A DNA stretch of 64,000 nucleotides from Clavibacter sp. A6099 (lineage in GTDB: Bacteria > Actinomycetota > Actinomycetes > Actinomycetales > Microbacteriaceae). Shown piece by piece: positions 42,385-52,897 of this stretch (positions are counted from its first letter, which is position 1; each line of letters opens with the position of its first letter). The notes below the pieces were generated by a model. That model saw nothing but the letters and a program-made list of their open reading frames with translations, was not told the DNA's origin and searched no databases. A program made the translations under genes and the position numbers. The DNA lies in the NCBI RefSeq assembly GCF_021919125.1, contig NZ_CP083439.1, positions 682,001-746,000 of the forward strand. The letters are read 5' to 3'.

Positions 42385-42598
42385 AACTTAGAACCCTTCC
42401 CCAAAAGCACACAGGCGCGGAGTGTCCGCATACGTGGGATATCCACAGCCTCGGCTGTCTATCATCACACAGCTCAGGAGTGGTGCTAGCAGCCCGGAAC
42501 GCCCCCGTCCGGGGCATGGTAGGGCCTGTGACGCCCTGTTAGGGTCGCTCAGACAGCAGTGCTGCACGGCGGTACACGAGTGAGTAGGGACCTGGGCC
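42385..42598. promoter_or_regulatory. Divergent promoter region of the polysaccharide operon
   Basis: These 214 bases separate the kinase and acyltransferase starts and are AT-richer than the coding sequence. A near-palindrome ACAGCC-TC-GGCTGT lies at 42445-42458. TAGGGT near 42540 may be a -10 box for the acyltransferase. No clear regulator site can be assigned. Confidence 0.45.
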
Positions 42599-44881
42599 AT
42601 GAGCTCGCAGACATTTCGCCGGGGCACGCCCGCGCTCCCGGATCCGTCGGAGCTCCGCTCCGCACCGGACGACAAGAACCCACCACCTGAGGGGGATTCG
42701 CCGACGGTGAACCGCGGCTTCCGCCCGGACGTCGAGGGCCTGCGCGCCCTCGCGGTGGTCGCCGTCATCGTCGACCACCTCTTCGACTGGCCGTCCGGCG
42801 GCTTCGTGGGCGTCGACGTCTTCTTCGTCATCAGCGGCTTCCTCATCACGGGCCTGCTGCTCAAGGAGTACGAGCGCACCAAGACGATCTCGTTCCTCGA
42901 CTTCTACAAGCGCCGCGTCCGCCGCATCATGCCGGCCGCGCTGCTCGTGCTCGTGGTCTCGACGGCGGTCTCGTTCCTCGTCTTCAACGTGGTGCGCGCC
43001 CAGGCCAGCCTGTGGGACGCGATCTGGTCGGCCCTCTTCGTCTCCAACTGGCACTTCGCGAGCGCCGGCACCGACTACTTCGCGTCCGACGGCCCCATCT
43101 CGCCGTTCCGCCACTACTGGTCGCTCTCGGTCGAGGAGCAGTTCTACCTCGTCTGGCCCGTGCTGATCTTCCTGGTGATCACGTTCGCCCGCCGCCGCAC
43201 CCCCAAGAACCGCGTCAAGCGCGCGCGCCTCTTCACGCAGACGATCGGCATCACGGTCGGCGTCCTCATCGTCGCGTCGCTCGCGTGGGGCTTCTACGAG
43301 ACCTCGGCCCGCCCGACCGTCGCGTACTTCTCCACGTTCTCCCGCGCGTGGGAGCTCGGCATCGGCGCGCTCCTCGCGATCTTCGCTGCGCGGCTGGCCA
43401 CGCTGCCCGCCGCGATCCGCCCGGTGCTCGGCTACGTCGGCCTCGCGGGCATCATCGCGTCCTTCTTCCTCGTCTCCGGCGACGAAGCGTTCCCCGTGCC
43501 CTTCGGCCTGCTGCCGGTCGTCGCGACCGCGCTCGTCATCGCGTCGGGCATCGGCGGGGTGTCGAAGGCCATGGTGCCGATCACGAACCCGGTGACCACC
43601 TACATCGGCCGGCTGTCGTTCTCGCTGTACCTCTGGCACTTCCCGGCGATCATCCTGCTGGCGTCGCTGCTCGGCACCGGCACCCTCGAGTACTACGGCG
43701 CCGCGATCGGCGCGACCCTCGTGCTCGCCATCGCCTCGTTCCACCTCGTCGAGGACCCGATCCGCCGCTCCAGCTGGCTCGACCCGAAGAAGGCCGGCCG
43801 TCGGTCCTCGGGCGCGCAGCTGAAGATGACCGTCGCGGCGCTCTCCGTCGTCGCGGTCGCCGTGGTGGGCGTCGTGGCCGTGGCCGTCGTCCGCGACGAG
43901 CCCAGCGGGCAGAGCCAGCTCGGCAGCGGTCAGAACGGCACGGGCGGCACCGCGACCCCGCCTCCGGCCACAGGCAACGCGCTCGAGGTCCGCGGTGAGC
44001 AGGTCACCGCGGCGCTCGCCGCGGACGAGTGGCCGGCCCTGGATCCCGCCGTCGAGTCGTTCGGCGACTTCGGCCGCGACGTCATCGCGCCCGAGTGGGC
44101 GAAGGAGGGCTGCCTCGGCGCCGACCTGGCCAAGGACAAGGACGCGATCAAGAACACCGAGCACTGCGTGTACGGCAACGCCGCCGCGGGTCCGGAGAAG
44201 ACCGCGGTCATCTTCGGCGACTCGCTCGCGATCAGCTACGCGCCCATGCTCCGCACGAGCCTCGGCGACGACTGGAAGGTGCGCGTGCTCACCATGGCGC
44301 GCTGCCCCGCGTCCACCGTCACGAGCACGGACACCGACGGCTCCGAGTACACGGAGTGCACGGACTTCCGCAACTGGGCGCTCAACGAGATGAACGCGAC
44401 GAAGCCCGCGCTCATCCTGATGAGCGAGGCCGTCGACAACTCCTACCTGTCGAGCAAGGCCACGGGCGGCGCCGCCGACCGCGAATGGCAGGCCGGCGCG
44501 CTCACCACGATGAACTCGCTGAAGACCGCGGCGTCCAACGTGATCGTCCTGTCCCGCCCGCCGGCAGCCACGGCCCTCGTGGAGTGCAAGACGCCGACGA
44601 GCTCGCCGAACGACTGCCAGTCCACGGTGTCGCCCTCCTTCATCAGCCACGCGCGCACGATGGAGGCGGCGGCGACGGAGGTCGGCGCGCCGGTCCAGTT
44701 CATCAACACGCAGGGCTGGTTCTGCAGCCAGGGCACGTGCCCCGCGTTCGTGAACGGGATCCCCGTGCGCGGCGACACGTCGCACCTCACGGCCCGCCAG
44801 TCGCAGGACCTCGCGCCGATCATGGCGGACATCCTCTCCCCGCTCGGCATCGGCGCGGCCCCGGCTCCGGCCGCCGGCTGA
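42599..44881 (+). CDS. Acyltransferase 3 / SGNH fusion (OafA-like)
   Basis: This 760-residue protein O-acetylates a surface polymer. The N-terminal AT3 domain has about 10 helices and the motifs GFRPDVEGLRALAVVAVIVD with the active-site region, FVGVDVFFVISGFLITGLLL, FYKRRVRRIMPAALLVLV and YWSLSVEEQFYLVWPVLIF. After a linker helix near 410, an SGNH domain follows with KTAVIFGDSLAISYAPML near 540, which carries the nucleophile, and DTSHLTARQSQ near the end with the catalytic histidine. The first 40 residues are polar. The gene is divergent from the polysaccharide operon. Confidence 0.92.
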   Translation: MSSQTFRRGTPALPDPSELRSAPDDKNPPPEGDSPTVNRGFRPDVEGLRALAVVAVIVDHLFDWPSGGFVGVDVFFVISGFLITGLLLKEYERTKTISFLDFYKRRVRRIMPAALLVLVVSTAVSFLVFNVVRAQASLWDAIWSALFVSNWHFASAGTDYFASDGPISPFRHYWSLSVEEQFYLVWPVLIFLVITFARRRTPKNRVKRARLFTQTIGITVGVLIVASLAWGFYETSARPTVAYFSTFSRAWELGIGALLAIFAARLATLPAAIRPVLGYVGLAGIIASFFLVSGDEAFPVPFGLLPVVATALVIASGIGGVSKAMVPITNPVTTYIGRLSFSLYLWHFPAIILLASLLGTGTLEYYGAAIGATLVLAIASFHLVEDPIRRSSWLDPKKAGRRSSGAQLKMTVAALSVVAVAVVGVVAVAVVRDEPSGQSQLGSGQNGTGGTATPPPATGNALEVRGEQVTAALAADEWPALDPAVESFGDFGRDVIAPEWAKEGCLGADLAKDKDAIKNTEHCVYGNAAAGPEKTAVIFGDSLAISYAPMLRTSLGDDWKVRVLTMARCPASTVTSTDTDGSEYTECTDFRNWALNEMNATKPALILMSEAVDNSYLSSKATGGAADREWQAGALTTMNSLKTAASNVIVLSRPPAATALVECKTPTSSPNDCQSTVSPSFISHARTMEAAATEVGAPVQFINTQGWFCSQGTCPAFVNGIPVRGDTSHLTARQSQDLAPIMADILSPLGIGAAPAPAAG

Positions 44882-44882
44882 T

Positions 44883-44905
44883 CCGCCCGCACCACCGCAC
44901 GCCAC
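44883..44905 (+). repeat. 23-bp repeat, copy 2 (identical to 7409-7431)
   Basis: This copy begins one base after the acyltransferase stop codon and runs into its terminator stem. The first copy is between the DUF3151 gene and purA. Confidence 0.7.
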
Positions 44906-44945
44906 GACGGGCGCTCCTCCTCCGGGAGGGGCGCCCGTCGTCGTG
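44903..44945 (+). terminator. Terminator hairpin after the acyltransferase gene
   Basis: ACGACGGGCGC pairs with GCGCCCGTCGT, and TCCTCC with GGAGG inside, giving a long stem with a short loop 22 bases after the stop codon. Confidence 0.75.
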
Positions 44946-45189
44946 CGCCCGGCGGCGCGGGCGTCCGCGCGGTGGGCGAGGACGAGCGCCGACCGACGGG
45001 AGCACGACCTGTCCCTCGCGCAGGTGGCGAGCACTGACGGGTCCGGCGCTCGTCGCTCGGTCGTGGACCACGCCCTGAGCACGACGGATCACCGTGCGGA
45101 GGATCCGGGCTCAAATGCGGGCCCGCCCGTGCGCCGTCAGCGCTCTGGACGCGGTCAGCGCGCCCCGGGGAGCGCGGCTGGCAGCATCA

Positions 45190-46227
45190 TCAGCCCCGCG
45201 GCGCCTTCGCGGCCTGCGAGCGGCTCGTGAGGCGGCGGGCGACGCCGATGAACGGCACCTCCACGAACCGGTGGACGAGCCAGGAGACGACGAGCGTGAC
45301 GGCGATGGCCGCGATGACGCGCACGATCCCCTCGGGCACGTCGACGGCGCGCACCACGCGGTAGGCGAGCGGGTGCAGGAGGTACGCGGCGTAGGAGATC
45401 GCGCCGAGCCAGATCAGCACGCGCGAGTGGGCCGCCCGGCGCGACGCGTAGAACGCGAAGAACAGGCCGAGGCCGAGGAGGAAGGACACGGCGTAGTCGA
45501 ACGGCGGCCATGCCGCGTCCTGCCCGCCGTTGAGGTACGTGAACAGCGGCACGCCCACGACGCCGGCGACGAGCAGGCCGCGCCAGGCGGTGGATCCATC
45601 GCGGTCGCGCAGGTGGATCGCGTGCCCGAGCGACGCCGTGTAGAGCAGCAGCGGCAGGGTCCAGGGCAGCTCGCGCTCGAGCACCCGGCCGGCGATGGCC
45701 GCGGCGACGAAGCCGGCGAGCCAGACGTAGCCCATGACGACGCTGCGGTCGAGGCGGCCGATGAGCTTCGCGACGAGGGACTGGCCGTAGAAGATCAGCT
45801 CGATGCCGAGGGTCCACGCCGTCGGCACGATCGTGAAGATGCCCACGGCGCCCTGCACCATGAGCACGTTCGCCATGATGACGAGGGGGCCGCCGAGCTC
45901 GCCGTCGCCCGTGGTCCCGATCCACAGCATCATGAGGCCGAGCACGAGCCAGTAGAGCGGGAAGAGCCGGTAGAGGCGACGCACGAGGAAGGTGCGGGTG
46001 TCCTGGCGCTGCAGGCTGAGGGGGATGACGTAGCCGCTGACGAGGAAGAACGCGACGACGCCCACGCGCCCCGCGTCGATCCACTGGCGGCTGAAGTCCT
46101 CGAACGCCGGGTACTCCGCGGCGATGAGGTGCTGCAGCACCACGATGAACGACGCGACGCCGCGGACCGCCTCGAGGAACTCGATCTTCCGACCGGTCTC
46201 GCTCTTCACTGTCACGGTGCTGGTCAC
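45190..46227 (-). CDS. Acyltransferase 3 family membrane protein
   Basis: This 345-residue protein is a second AT3 acyltransferase with about 10 helices but no SGNH domain. Motifs are FLEAVRGVASFIVVLQHLIA, GRVGVVAFFLVSGYVIPLSL, RRLYRLFPLYWLVLGLM and TAWTLGIELIFYGQSL. The histidine in VVLQHL and the glutamate in LGIELIF match catalytic positions of the family. The GTG at 46227 has AGAGGAGAG upstream. A lone SGNH lipoprotein gene lies 91 bp upstream on the same strand and could act with it. Confidence 0.9.
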   Translation of the reverse strand: MTSTVTVKSETGRKIEFLEAVRGVASFIVVLQHLIAAEYPAFEDFSRQWIDAGRVGVVAFFLVSGYVIPLSLQRQDTRTFLVRRLYRLFPLYWLVLGLMMLWIGTTGDGELGGPLVIMANVLMVQGAVGIFTIVPTAWTLGIELIFYGQSLVAKLIGRLDRSVVMGYVWLAGFVAAAIAGRVLERELPWTLPLLLYTASLGHAIHLRDRDGSTAWRGLLVAGVVGVPLFTYLNGGQDAAWPPFDYAVSFLLGLGLFFAFYASRRAAHSRVLIWLGAISYAAYLLHPLAYRVVRAVDVPEGIVRVIAAIAVTLVVSWLVHRFVEVPFIGVARRLTSRSQAAKAPRG

Positions 46228-46318
46228 GCGGGCTCTCCTCTGGTGCGGGCGCGACGCTCCCGAGGCACCGCTTCGACCCTAACCGCCGGGCTGCGCGCGG
46301 TAGGGCGGGGGGATGCCC

Positions 46319-47029
46319 CTACTTCTGGGCGCTGTCGTCGAGGACCTCGGTGCGCACGAACTTGCGCACCTCGGCGCCCATGAGCTTGTAGCCCGTCATG
46401 TTGGTGTGGATCCCGTCGCGGAAGAACTCGGTCCGCCACTTCATGTCCTTGTTCGTCAGGTTCTTCCACGGGTTGAAGAAGTGGTACCCCTGCGCGTCGG
46501 CGAACTGCTCGAGGTGCGCGTTGACCTCGGGCGGCGTCTCGGGCGAGGCGTTCTGCGGCGGGATCCCGAGGATCACGGTCTCCTTGGGCGCGAGCTTCTC
46601 GACCGTCTGGAGGATGTCCGCGTCGAGCTGCGTGTCCGGCACGCCCGCGATGCGGTTGTTCGTGCCGATCATGATGAGCGCCACGTCGACGTCCTCGACG
46701 GTGGGCGTGTTGGCCGCCATGACGGTGCTCGTCGCGCCGTCGGTGCCCCAGCCGCCCGCGAAGGTCAGCGGGTCGCCGACGACGTAGTCGACGTAGGCCA
46801 TGCCCTGGTCGATGCCCTGGGGCAGCGTGCCGACGAAGCCGTTCGTGTTCGAGTCGCCCATCACGACGATGCGGGTCATGTCCTCGGGCGCCGTCGTGGC
46901 GGACGCCTCGGGGGCGGGCTCGCCCTCGGTCGCGGTGGGGGCGGGCTGCGGCCCGCTGGTGCACCCGGCGAGCAGGAGGACGGCGGCGAGGGCGCCGAGA
47001 GCGCCCCGGGCCATGCGACGTGCGGGCAT
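46319..47029 (-). CDS. SGNH/GDSL hydrolase-fold lipoprotein
   Basis: This 236-residue lipoprotein has a helix followed by LLLAGC, so Cys23 is lipidated, then a linker rich in proline and alanine. The SGNH blocks are clear: IVVMGDSNTNGF (nucleophile serine), GGWG, ALIMIGTNNRIAG and RDGIHTNMTGYKLM with the Asp-His pair. It probably adds or removes acyl groups on the surface polymer, together with the neighbouring acyltransferase (inference). Confidence 0.88.
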   Translation of the reverse strand: MPARRMARGALGALAAVLLLAGCTSGPQPAPTATEGEPAPEASATTAPEDMTRIVVMGDSNTNGFVGTLPQGIDQGMAYVDYVVGDPLTFAGGWGTDGATSTVMAANTPTVEDVDVALIMIGTNNRIAGVPDTQLDADILQTVEKLAPKETVILGIPPQNASPETPPEVNAHLEQFADAQGYHFFNPWKNLTNKDMKWRTEFFRDGIHTNMTGYKLMGAEVRKFVRTEVLDDSAQK

Positions 47030-47229
47030 AGGTGTTCATCCGATCGTGGAGGGGTCCGCGGCAGCGGCGAGCCGGTGACCCCGTCAGCCGCTGCGATCAC
47101 GGGGCCGCTCGGAAACCATTGTGGCATGCGGTTTCCGTCGGTCCGGTGGCGGCGTGGCGCGCCGCCGATCCCCGGAGGGCGTGATCGGGCGCCCGACCGG
47201 CTGGCGACCGGGGTTCGGATCGGCGCGGG

Positions 47230-48282
47230 TCAGGCGGTGCGCGCGAGGCGCACGAGCGCCTGGACGGCGGCGTGATCGGAGGGCGAGCGGCCCTCGAACG
47301 TGTACGGGTTGATGGCCGAGTCGACCACCTCGACGCCGCGGCCCGCGAGGATCCAGTCGATGCGCTCGCCCTCGGGCACCGGGGCGCCGTACGCCGTGAA
47401 CGTGCCGATGTCAGGGGTCGCGTGGTGCGCGGCCGTGGTCCAGGTGTCGGCGAGGCCGGCGTCGCGCGTGAGGATGTCGTACGCCGCGGATTCCTCGGCC
47501 GGCGCGTTGAAGTCGCCCGTGACCACGATGGGCGCGCCGGACGCGACCTCCTGCAGCCGCTCGGTGATGAGGTCGGCGCTCTTCACGCGCGCGAGCTCGG
47601 ACTCGTGGTCGAGGTGCGTGTTCAGGTGCACGAACTCGGCGCCGCTGCGGCGGTCGCGGAAGCGCGCCCACGTGGCGATGCGGGTGGTGCTGCAGCCCCA
47701 GGAGCGGGATCCGATGAGCTCAGGCAGGTCGGACAGCCAGAACTGGTCCCACGCCACGACGTCGAGGCGGCGCTCGTCGTAGAAGATCGCGCTGTACTCG
47801 CCGCCGGAGCCGCCGTCGCGGCCGTAGCCGAGCATGCGGTGGTGGGGGAGCGCCCGGGCGATGGCGGGCAGCTGGGCCGCGAGGGCCTCCTGCACGCCGA
47901 GGACGGTGGGCTGCTCGAGCTGGAGGAAGCGGGTGAGCACGGGCTCGCGGTCGGCCCAGTGGTCGGGATCGCCCGGCTCGGTGGTGGGGCGGGCCAGGCG
48001 GATGTTGCAGGTCATGACGTGCACGAGGTCGCCCTCGGCCGAGCCGATGGTCGCCTGCTGGGGCGGGGCGGGAGCGGTCTGCGCCGCTGCCGCCTGACGA
48101 GACGGAGGGGGGTCGGCCTCCGCGGTGCCGTCGGGCCCGTCCGTCGTCGTGGTCGTCTCGTCCGCGCGCGGGCGCTCGAGGAGCGCCGTGCCGGAACCTC
48201 GGGTGGGCCGCCCGACGCCGGGATCGGAGGATCCGGCACCGTCGAACAGGTCGCGTCGGCTGAATCCGCCGCTGGCCATCAT
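47230..48282 (-). CDS. EEP-family protein with a long disordered N-terminus
   Basis: This 350-residue protein is a paralogue of the one at 29073. The catalytic part starts near residue 85: VHVMTCNIRLA, TVLGVQEALAAQL, LNTHLDHESELAR, VVTGDFNAPAEESAAYD and SPSDHAAVQALVRLA. The first 84 residues are low in complexity and contain no clear signal peptide, although FSRRDLFDGAGS near the start resembles a twin-arginine motif without a hydrophobic stretch after it. The ATG at 48282 has GAGGAG upstream. The substrate is unknown. Confidence 0.85.
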   Translation of the reverse strand: MMASGGFSRRDLFDGAGSSDPGVGRPTRGSGTALLERPRADETTTTTDGPDGTAEADPPPSRQAAAAQTAPAPPQQATIGSAEGDLVHVMTCNIRLARPTTEPGDPDHWADREPVLTRFLQLEQPTVLGVQEALAAQLPAIARALPHHRMLGYGRDGGSGGEYSAIFYDERRLDVVAWDQFWLSDLPELIGSRSWGCSTTRIATWARFRDRRSGAEFVHLNTHLDHESELARVKSADLITERLQEVASGAPIVVTGDFNAPAEESAAYDILTRDAGLADTWTTAAHHATPDIGTFTAYGAPVPEGERIDWILAGRGVEVVDSAINPYTFEGRSPSDHAAVQALVRLARTA

Positions 48283-48479
48283 GGAGATCTCCTCGGGTCG
48301 CACGTGTCTCGCATGATCAGCCTGCGCGACGGGACCCCTGCGGGGACCAACGGCGCATGGCGGATGCGTGAACTGCACGGACAGGTCTACGCGAGGGGTG
48401 CGGGGATGGCAACCCGAGGGCGGCGTGTCGGCGGGTCGCGGAGGGATCCGCCAGCCGGCGCATGGCCCGCTGGCAGACG

Positions 48480-48511
48480 CGCGCGCCGCCGGCGGGTGCC
48501 GGCGGCGCGCG
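48480..48511. terminator. Terminator hairpin after the dienelactone hydrolase gene
   Basis: A 13-bp perfect stem of GC pairs (GCGCGCCGCCGGC and its complement) with a GGGT loop lies 20 bases after the minus-strand gene's stop codon. Confidence 0.75.
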
Positions 48512-48529
48512 GATCGAGGTGGAGGAGCG

Positions 48530-49327
48530 TCAGCCCAGGTACTCGGCGAGGAAGTCGGTGAGCGCCCGCCACGAGCGGCGCTCGGCGCGGTCCTGGTACT
48601 GCGCGCCGTGCTCCGGGGAGTCGACGCCCGGGACGGAGAACGCGTGCATGGCACCGCTGTAGGTGACGACCTGCCAGTCGATCGCGGGACGCGTGCGCAT
48701 CTCGTCCTGGAACGCGGCGACCTTCTCGTCGGGGACCATCGGGTCGTCCGCGCCGGTGAGCACGAGGATCGCGGCCTTGACGTCGGCGACGTCGGCCGGC
48801 TCGTGCACCACGAGGCTGCCGTGCAGGGAGATCGCGGCCTTGATGTCGGCGCCCGCGCGGGCGACCTCGAGCGACGCGCTGCCGCCGAAGCAGTAGCCCA
48901 TGACGGCGATGCGGGACGGGTCGACGTCGGGCTCGGCCGCCAGGCGGTCGATGCCGGCCTGCACGCGGGCGCGCATGAGCGGGAGGTCGGCGTAGAAGGA
49001 CCCGGCGACCTGGCCGGCCTCCTCCGGGCCGGGGCGCACGTCGCGGCCGTAGACGTCGGCGGCGAACGCGACGTAGCCGAGCCGGGCGAGCATCTCGATC
49101 CGCGCGGCCACGTGCCCGCCGACGCCGAACCAGTCGTGGATCACGAGCACGGCCGGGCGGCGGCCGCTCCGGGCGGCGTCGCGCGCGAGGAGCCCCTCGA
49201 GCTCGGTGCCCTCGTGGTCGTACAGCACGGGGCCCATCCGGATGTCGGCGCCCGCGGGCAGCGGCACGCGCTCGGTGAGCTCGGCGAGGGACGGCGACCA
49301 GAAGGGGGTCGATGCGGGGTCGGTCAT
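48530..49327 (-). CDS. Dienelactone hydrolase family protein
   Basis: This alpha/beta hydrolase of about 265 residues has a cysteine nucleophile in VMGYCFGGSASLEVA, the acid in VLTGADDPMVPDEK and the histidine in VTYSGAMHAFSVPG, the Cys-Asp-His triad of dienelactone hydrolases. The substrate is not certain. The ATG at 49327 has GGAGG seven bases upstream; an ATG at 49333, overlapping the purL stop in ATGA, is also in frame. The gene follows purL in the same direction and may be read through from it, with a strong hairpin after its stop. Confidence 0.88.
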   Translation of the reverse strand: MTDPASTPFWSPSLAELTERVPLPAGADIRMGPVLYDHEGTELEGLLARDAARSGRRPAVLVIHDWFGVGGHVAARIEMLARLGYVAFAADVYGRDVRPGPEEAGQVAGSFYADLPLMRARVQAGIDRLAAEPDVDPSRIAVMGYCFGGSASLEVARAGADIKAAISLHGSLVVHEPADVADVKAAILVLTGADDPMVPDEKVAAFQDEMRTRPAIDWQVVTYSGAMHAFSVPGVDSPEHGAQYQDRAERRSWRALTDFLAEYLG

Positions 49328-49329
49328 GC

Positions 49330-51689
49330 TCATGCCTCCACGGCGGTGCCGAAGCGCGCGGGGAGCGTGGCGCGGTGGATCCCGCGCAGCTCGTCCACGG
49401 ACAGGGTGAAGAGACCCTGCAGCTCGAGGCCGGGTGCCTGCGCGTCCGTGACGCCGATGCGGAGCACCGGGTAGCCGCGGCCCTCGCAGAGGCCCTGGAA
49501 CTTCACGTCGTCCTCGCGGGGCACCGTGACGAGCATGCGGCCGGTGGACTCCGAGAAGAGCGCGGTGGCCGCATCGACGCCGTCGCGCTGGACGATGCCG
49601 TCGAGCCACACGCGGGCGCCGACGCCGAAGCGCATCACGGCCTCCGCGAGCGCCTGGCCGAGGCCGCCGTCCGAGAGGTCGTGCGCGCTCGCGATGAGCG
49701 ACTGCGTGGCGCCGGCCGCGACGAGGGACGCGAGGTCCTTCTCGGCCGCGAGGTCGACCACAGGCGGGACGCCGCCGAGGTGGTCGTGTACGGTGCCGGC
49801 CCAGGCGGATCCGTCGAGCTCCTCGCGCGTGACGCCGAGCAGGTAGATGTTGTCGCCCTCGTCCTGCCAGCCGGAGGGGATGCGGCGCGCGACGTCGTCG
49901 ATCACGCCGAGCACGCCCACGACGGGCGTGGGGTGGATGGCCTGCGTGCCCGTCTGGTTGTAGAGGGAGACGTTGCCGCCCGTGACGGGGATCTCGAGCT
50001 CCAGGCAGCCGTCCGCGAGGCCCTCGACCGTGCGGCTGAACTGCCACATGACCTCGGGGTCCTCGGGGCTGCCGAAGTTGAGGCAGTCGCTCACGGCGAC
50101 GGGCGTGGCGCCGGATGCGGCGACGTTGCGGTACGCCTCCGCGAGGGCGAGCTGCGCGCCGCGGTACGGGTCGAGCTGGCAGAAGCGGCCGTTCGCGTCG
50201 GTGGCGACCGAGAAGCCGAGGCCGCTCTCCTCGTCGACGCGGACCATGCCGGCGTCGTCGGGGAACGACAGGGCCGTGTTGCCCATCACGTAGCGGTCGT
50301 ACTGGTCGGTGATCCACGACGCGTCGGCCAGGTTCGGGCTGCCGAGCAGCTGCAGGAACTGGTCCTTGATGTCGTCGGGCGCGGTGGGGCGCGCGAGGCG
50401 CGACGCGGAGTCGGCCTGGAGGGCGTCGATCCACGTGGGGTAGGCGACGGGCCGGTCGTAGACGGGGCCGTCGACCGCGACCGTGCGCGGCTCCACGTCG
50501 ACGATGCGCTCGCCGTGGTGGTCGATGACGAGGCGGCCGGTGTCGGTGACCTCGCCCAGCACGCTCGTCTCGACGTCCCACTTCGCGACTACCTCGAGGA
50601 AGCCCTCGAGCTTCTCGGGCTTCACGACCGCCATCATGCGCTCCTGGCTCTCCGACATGAGGATCTCCTCGGCCGTGAGCGACGGGTCGCGCAGCAGCAC
50701 CTCCTCGAGCCGGATGTGCATGCCGCCGTCGCCGTTGGACGCGAGCTCGCTCGTGGCGCAGGAGATGCCGGCGGCTCCCAGGTCCTGGATGCCCTCGACG
50801 AGGTCCTTCGCGAACAGCTCGAGGCAGCACTCGATGAGCACCTTCTCGGCGAACGGGTCACCCACCTGCACCGCGGGGCGCTTGGTCGGGCCGCCGTCGG
50901 CGAAGGTGTCGCTCGCGAGGATGGACGCGCCGCCGATGCCGTCGCCGCCCGTGCGCGCGCCGAACAGCACGACCTTGTTGCCGACGCCGCGGGCGTTGGC
51001 GAGGTGGAGGTCCTCGTGGCGGAGGACGCCGACCGCGAGCGCGTTCACCAGCGGGTTGCCCTGGTACACGCGGTCGAAGTAGGTCTCGCCGCCGATGTTC
51101 GGGAGGCCGAGGCAGTTGCCGTAGAAGCTGATGCCCGCGACCACGCCGTGCACGACGCGCGCGGTGTCGGGGTCGTCGATGTCGCCGAAGCGCAGCGCGT
51201 CCATCACGGCGACGGGACGCGCGCCCATCGAGATGATGTCGCGGACGATGCCGCCGACGCCCGTGGCCGCGCCCTGGAAGGGCTCGATGTAGGAGGGGTG
51301 GTTGTGGCTCTCGATCTTGAAGGTGACGGCCCAGCCCTCGCCCACGTCGACGACGCCCGCGTTCTCGCCCATGCCGACCATGAGGTCCTTCTTCATGGAC
51401 TCGGAGACCTTCTGCCCGAACTGGCGCAGGTACTTCTTCGAGGACTTGTAGGAGCAGTGCTCGCTCCACATGACCGAGTACATGGCGAGCTCGCCGCTCG
51501 TGGGGCGGCGGCCGAGGATCTCCCTGATCTTCAGGTACTCGCCCTCCGTGAGTCCGAGCGCCGCGTACGGCTGCTCCTTCTCCGGGGTGCGCTCGGCCAT
51601 CTCGACGGTGTCGGCGACGTGGCGGCGTGCGCTGCGTCCCTCTCCCGCGGGGGTCTCGGTGGGGACGGATGCGGGATCGGGGTGGACGC

Positions 51690-51693
<4 letters not shown>
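49330..51693 (-). CDS. purL: Phosphoribosylformylglycinamidine synthase subunit PurL
   Basis: This 787-residue enzyme converts FGAR to FGAM in purine synthesis, using ammonia from PurQ. It is the small Gram-positive form. [20 protein letters not shown] carries the conserved histidine region, [20 protein letters not shown] the ATP-binding segment, [20 protein letters not shown] follows, and [20 protein letters not shown] and [12 protein letters not shown] lie in the middle. About 40 extra residues at the N-terminus precede the family start. The GTG at 51693 overlaps the purQ stop (GTGA). Confidence 0.97.
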
Positions 51694-52384
<691 letters not shown>

Positions 52385-52385
<1 letters not shown>

Positions 52386-52777
52386 CAGCGCTGCTCCGCC
52401 GCGGCGGAACCGTGGGGGAGCGGGTGCGCGGCGACGTCGGTGTCGGCCGTGCCGCCGTCCGCGATGGTGTGGTCGTCGGTGACGTTGCCCGTGGCCATGT
52501 CGGCCTCGGCGCTGATGCCGAACCCGTCGAGCCCGGCGACGTGGACGCTGATGACGTCCTCGATGACGGAGTTGGAGAGCATGTCGGCGGCGAGCGACTG
52601 GACGTCGGCGAGCAGCGCGTCGTCCACCTCGCCCTCGACGGTGAGCTCGAAGCGCTTCCCGATGCGGACGCCGGTGAAGCGGTCCTCGCCTAGGCGGGCC
52701 AGGGCGCCGGCGACGGCCTTCCCCTGGGGGTCGAGCAGCTCGGCCTTGGGCATCACTTCGACGACGATCGTGGGCAC
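52385..52777 (-). CDS. purS: Phosphoribosylformylglycinamidine synthase subunit PurS, extended
   Basis: This 130-residue protein contains the small PurS subunit in its first 82 residues: [40 protein letters not shown] and [20 protein letters not shown]. The last 48 residues ([30 protein letters not shown] and onward) are an acidic, low-complexity tail not found in the classical subunit, which has about 80 residues. It bridges PurL and PurQ in the complex. It opens the purSQL operon. Confidence 0.92.
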
Positions 52778-52897
52778 GATGGGACTCCGGATTCCTGGAG
52801 GCGGGTGGATGCGCTCAGCGTACCGGACGGCCGCGCCCCGCCGGGCGGGTCCGACGGGGCGGGCGCGCGGTGGCGGCGGGTCGGTCGCGGGACGGGA

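Larger units (their letters stand above)
44882..45189. other. Intergenic region between convergent acyltransferase genes
   Basis: These 308 bases hold the terminator hairpin at 44903-44945 and the 23-bp repeat. The remaining sequence has no good coding frame; I see nothing else in it. Confidence 0.5.

Noticed and set aside
39115-42489. 1124-codon open frame on the plus strand
   Set aside because: It is antisense to the priming transferase, phosphatase and kinase genes, and has the composition of an antisense shadow with no recognisable domain.
42539-45082. 847-codon open frame on the minus strand
   Set aside because: It is antisense to the OafA-like acyltransferase, which has all family motifs.
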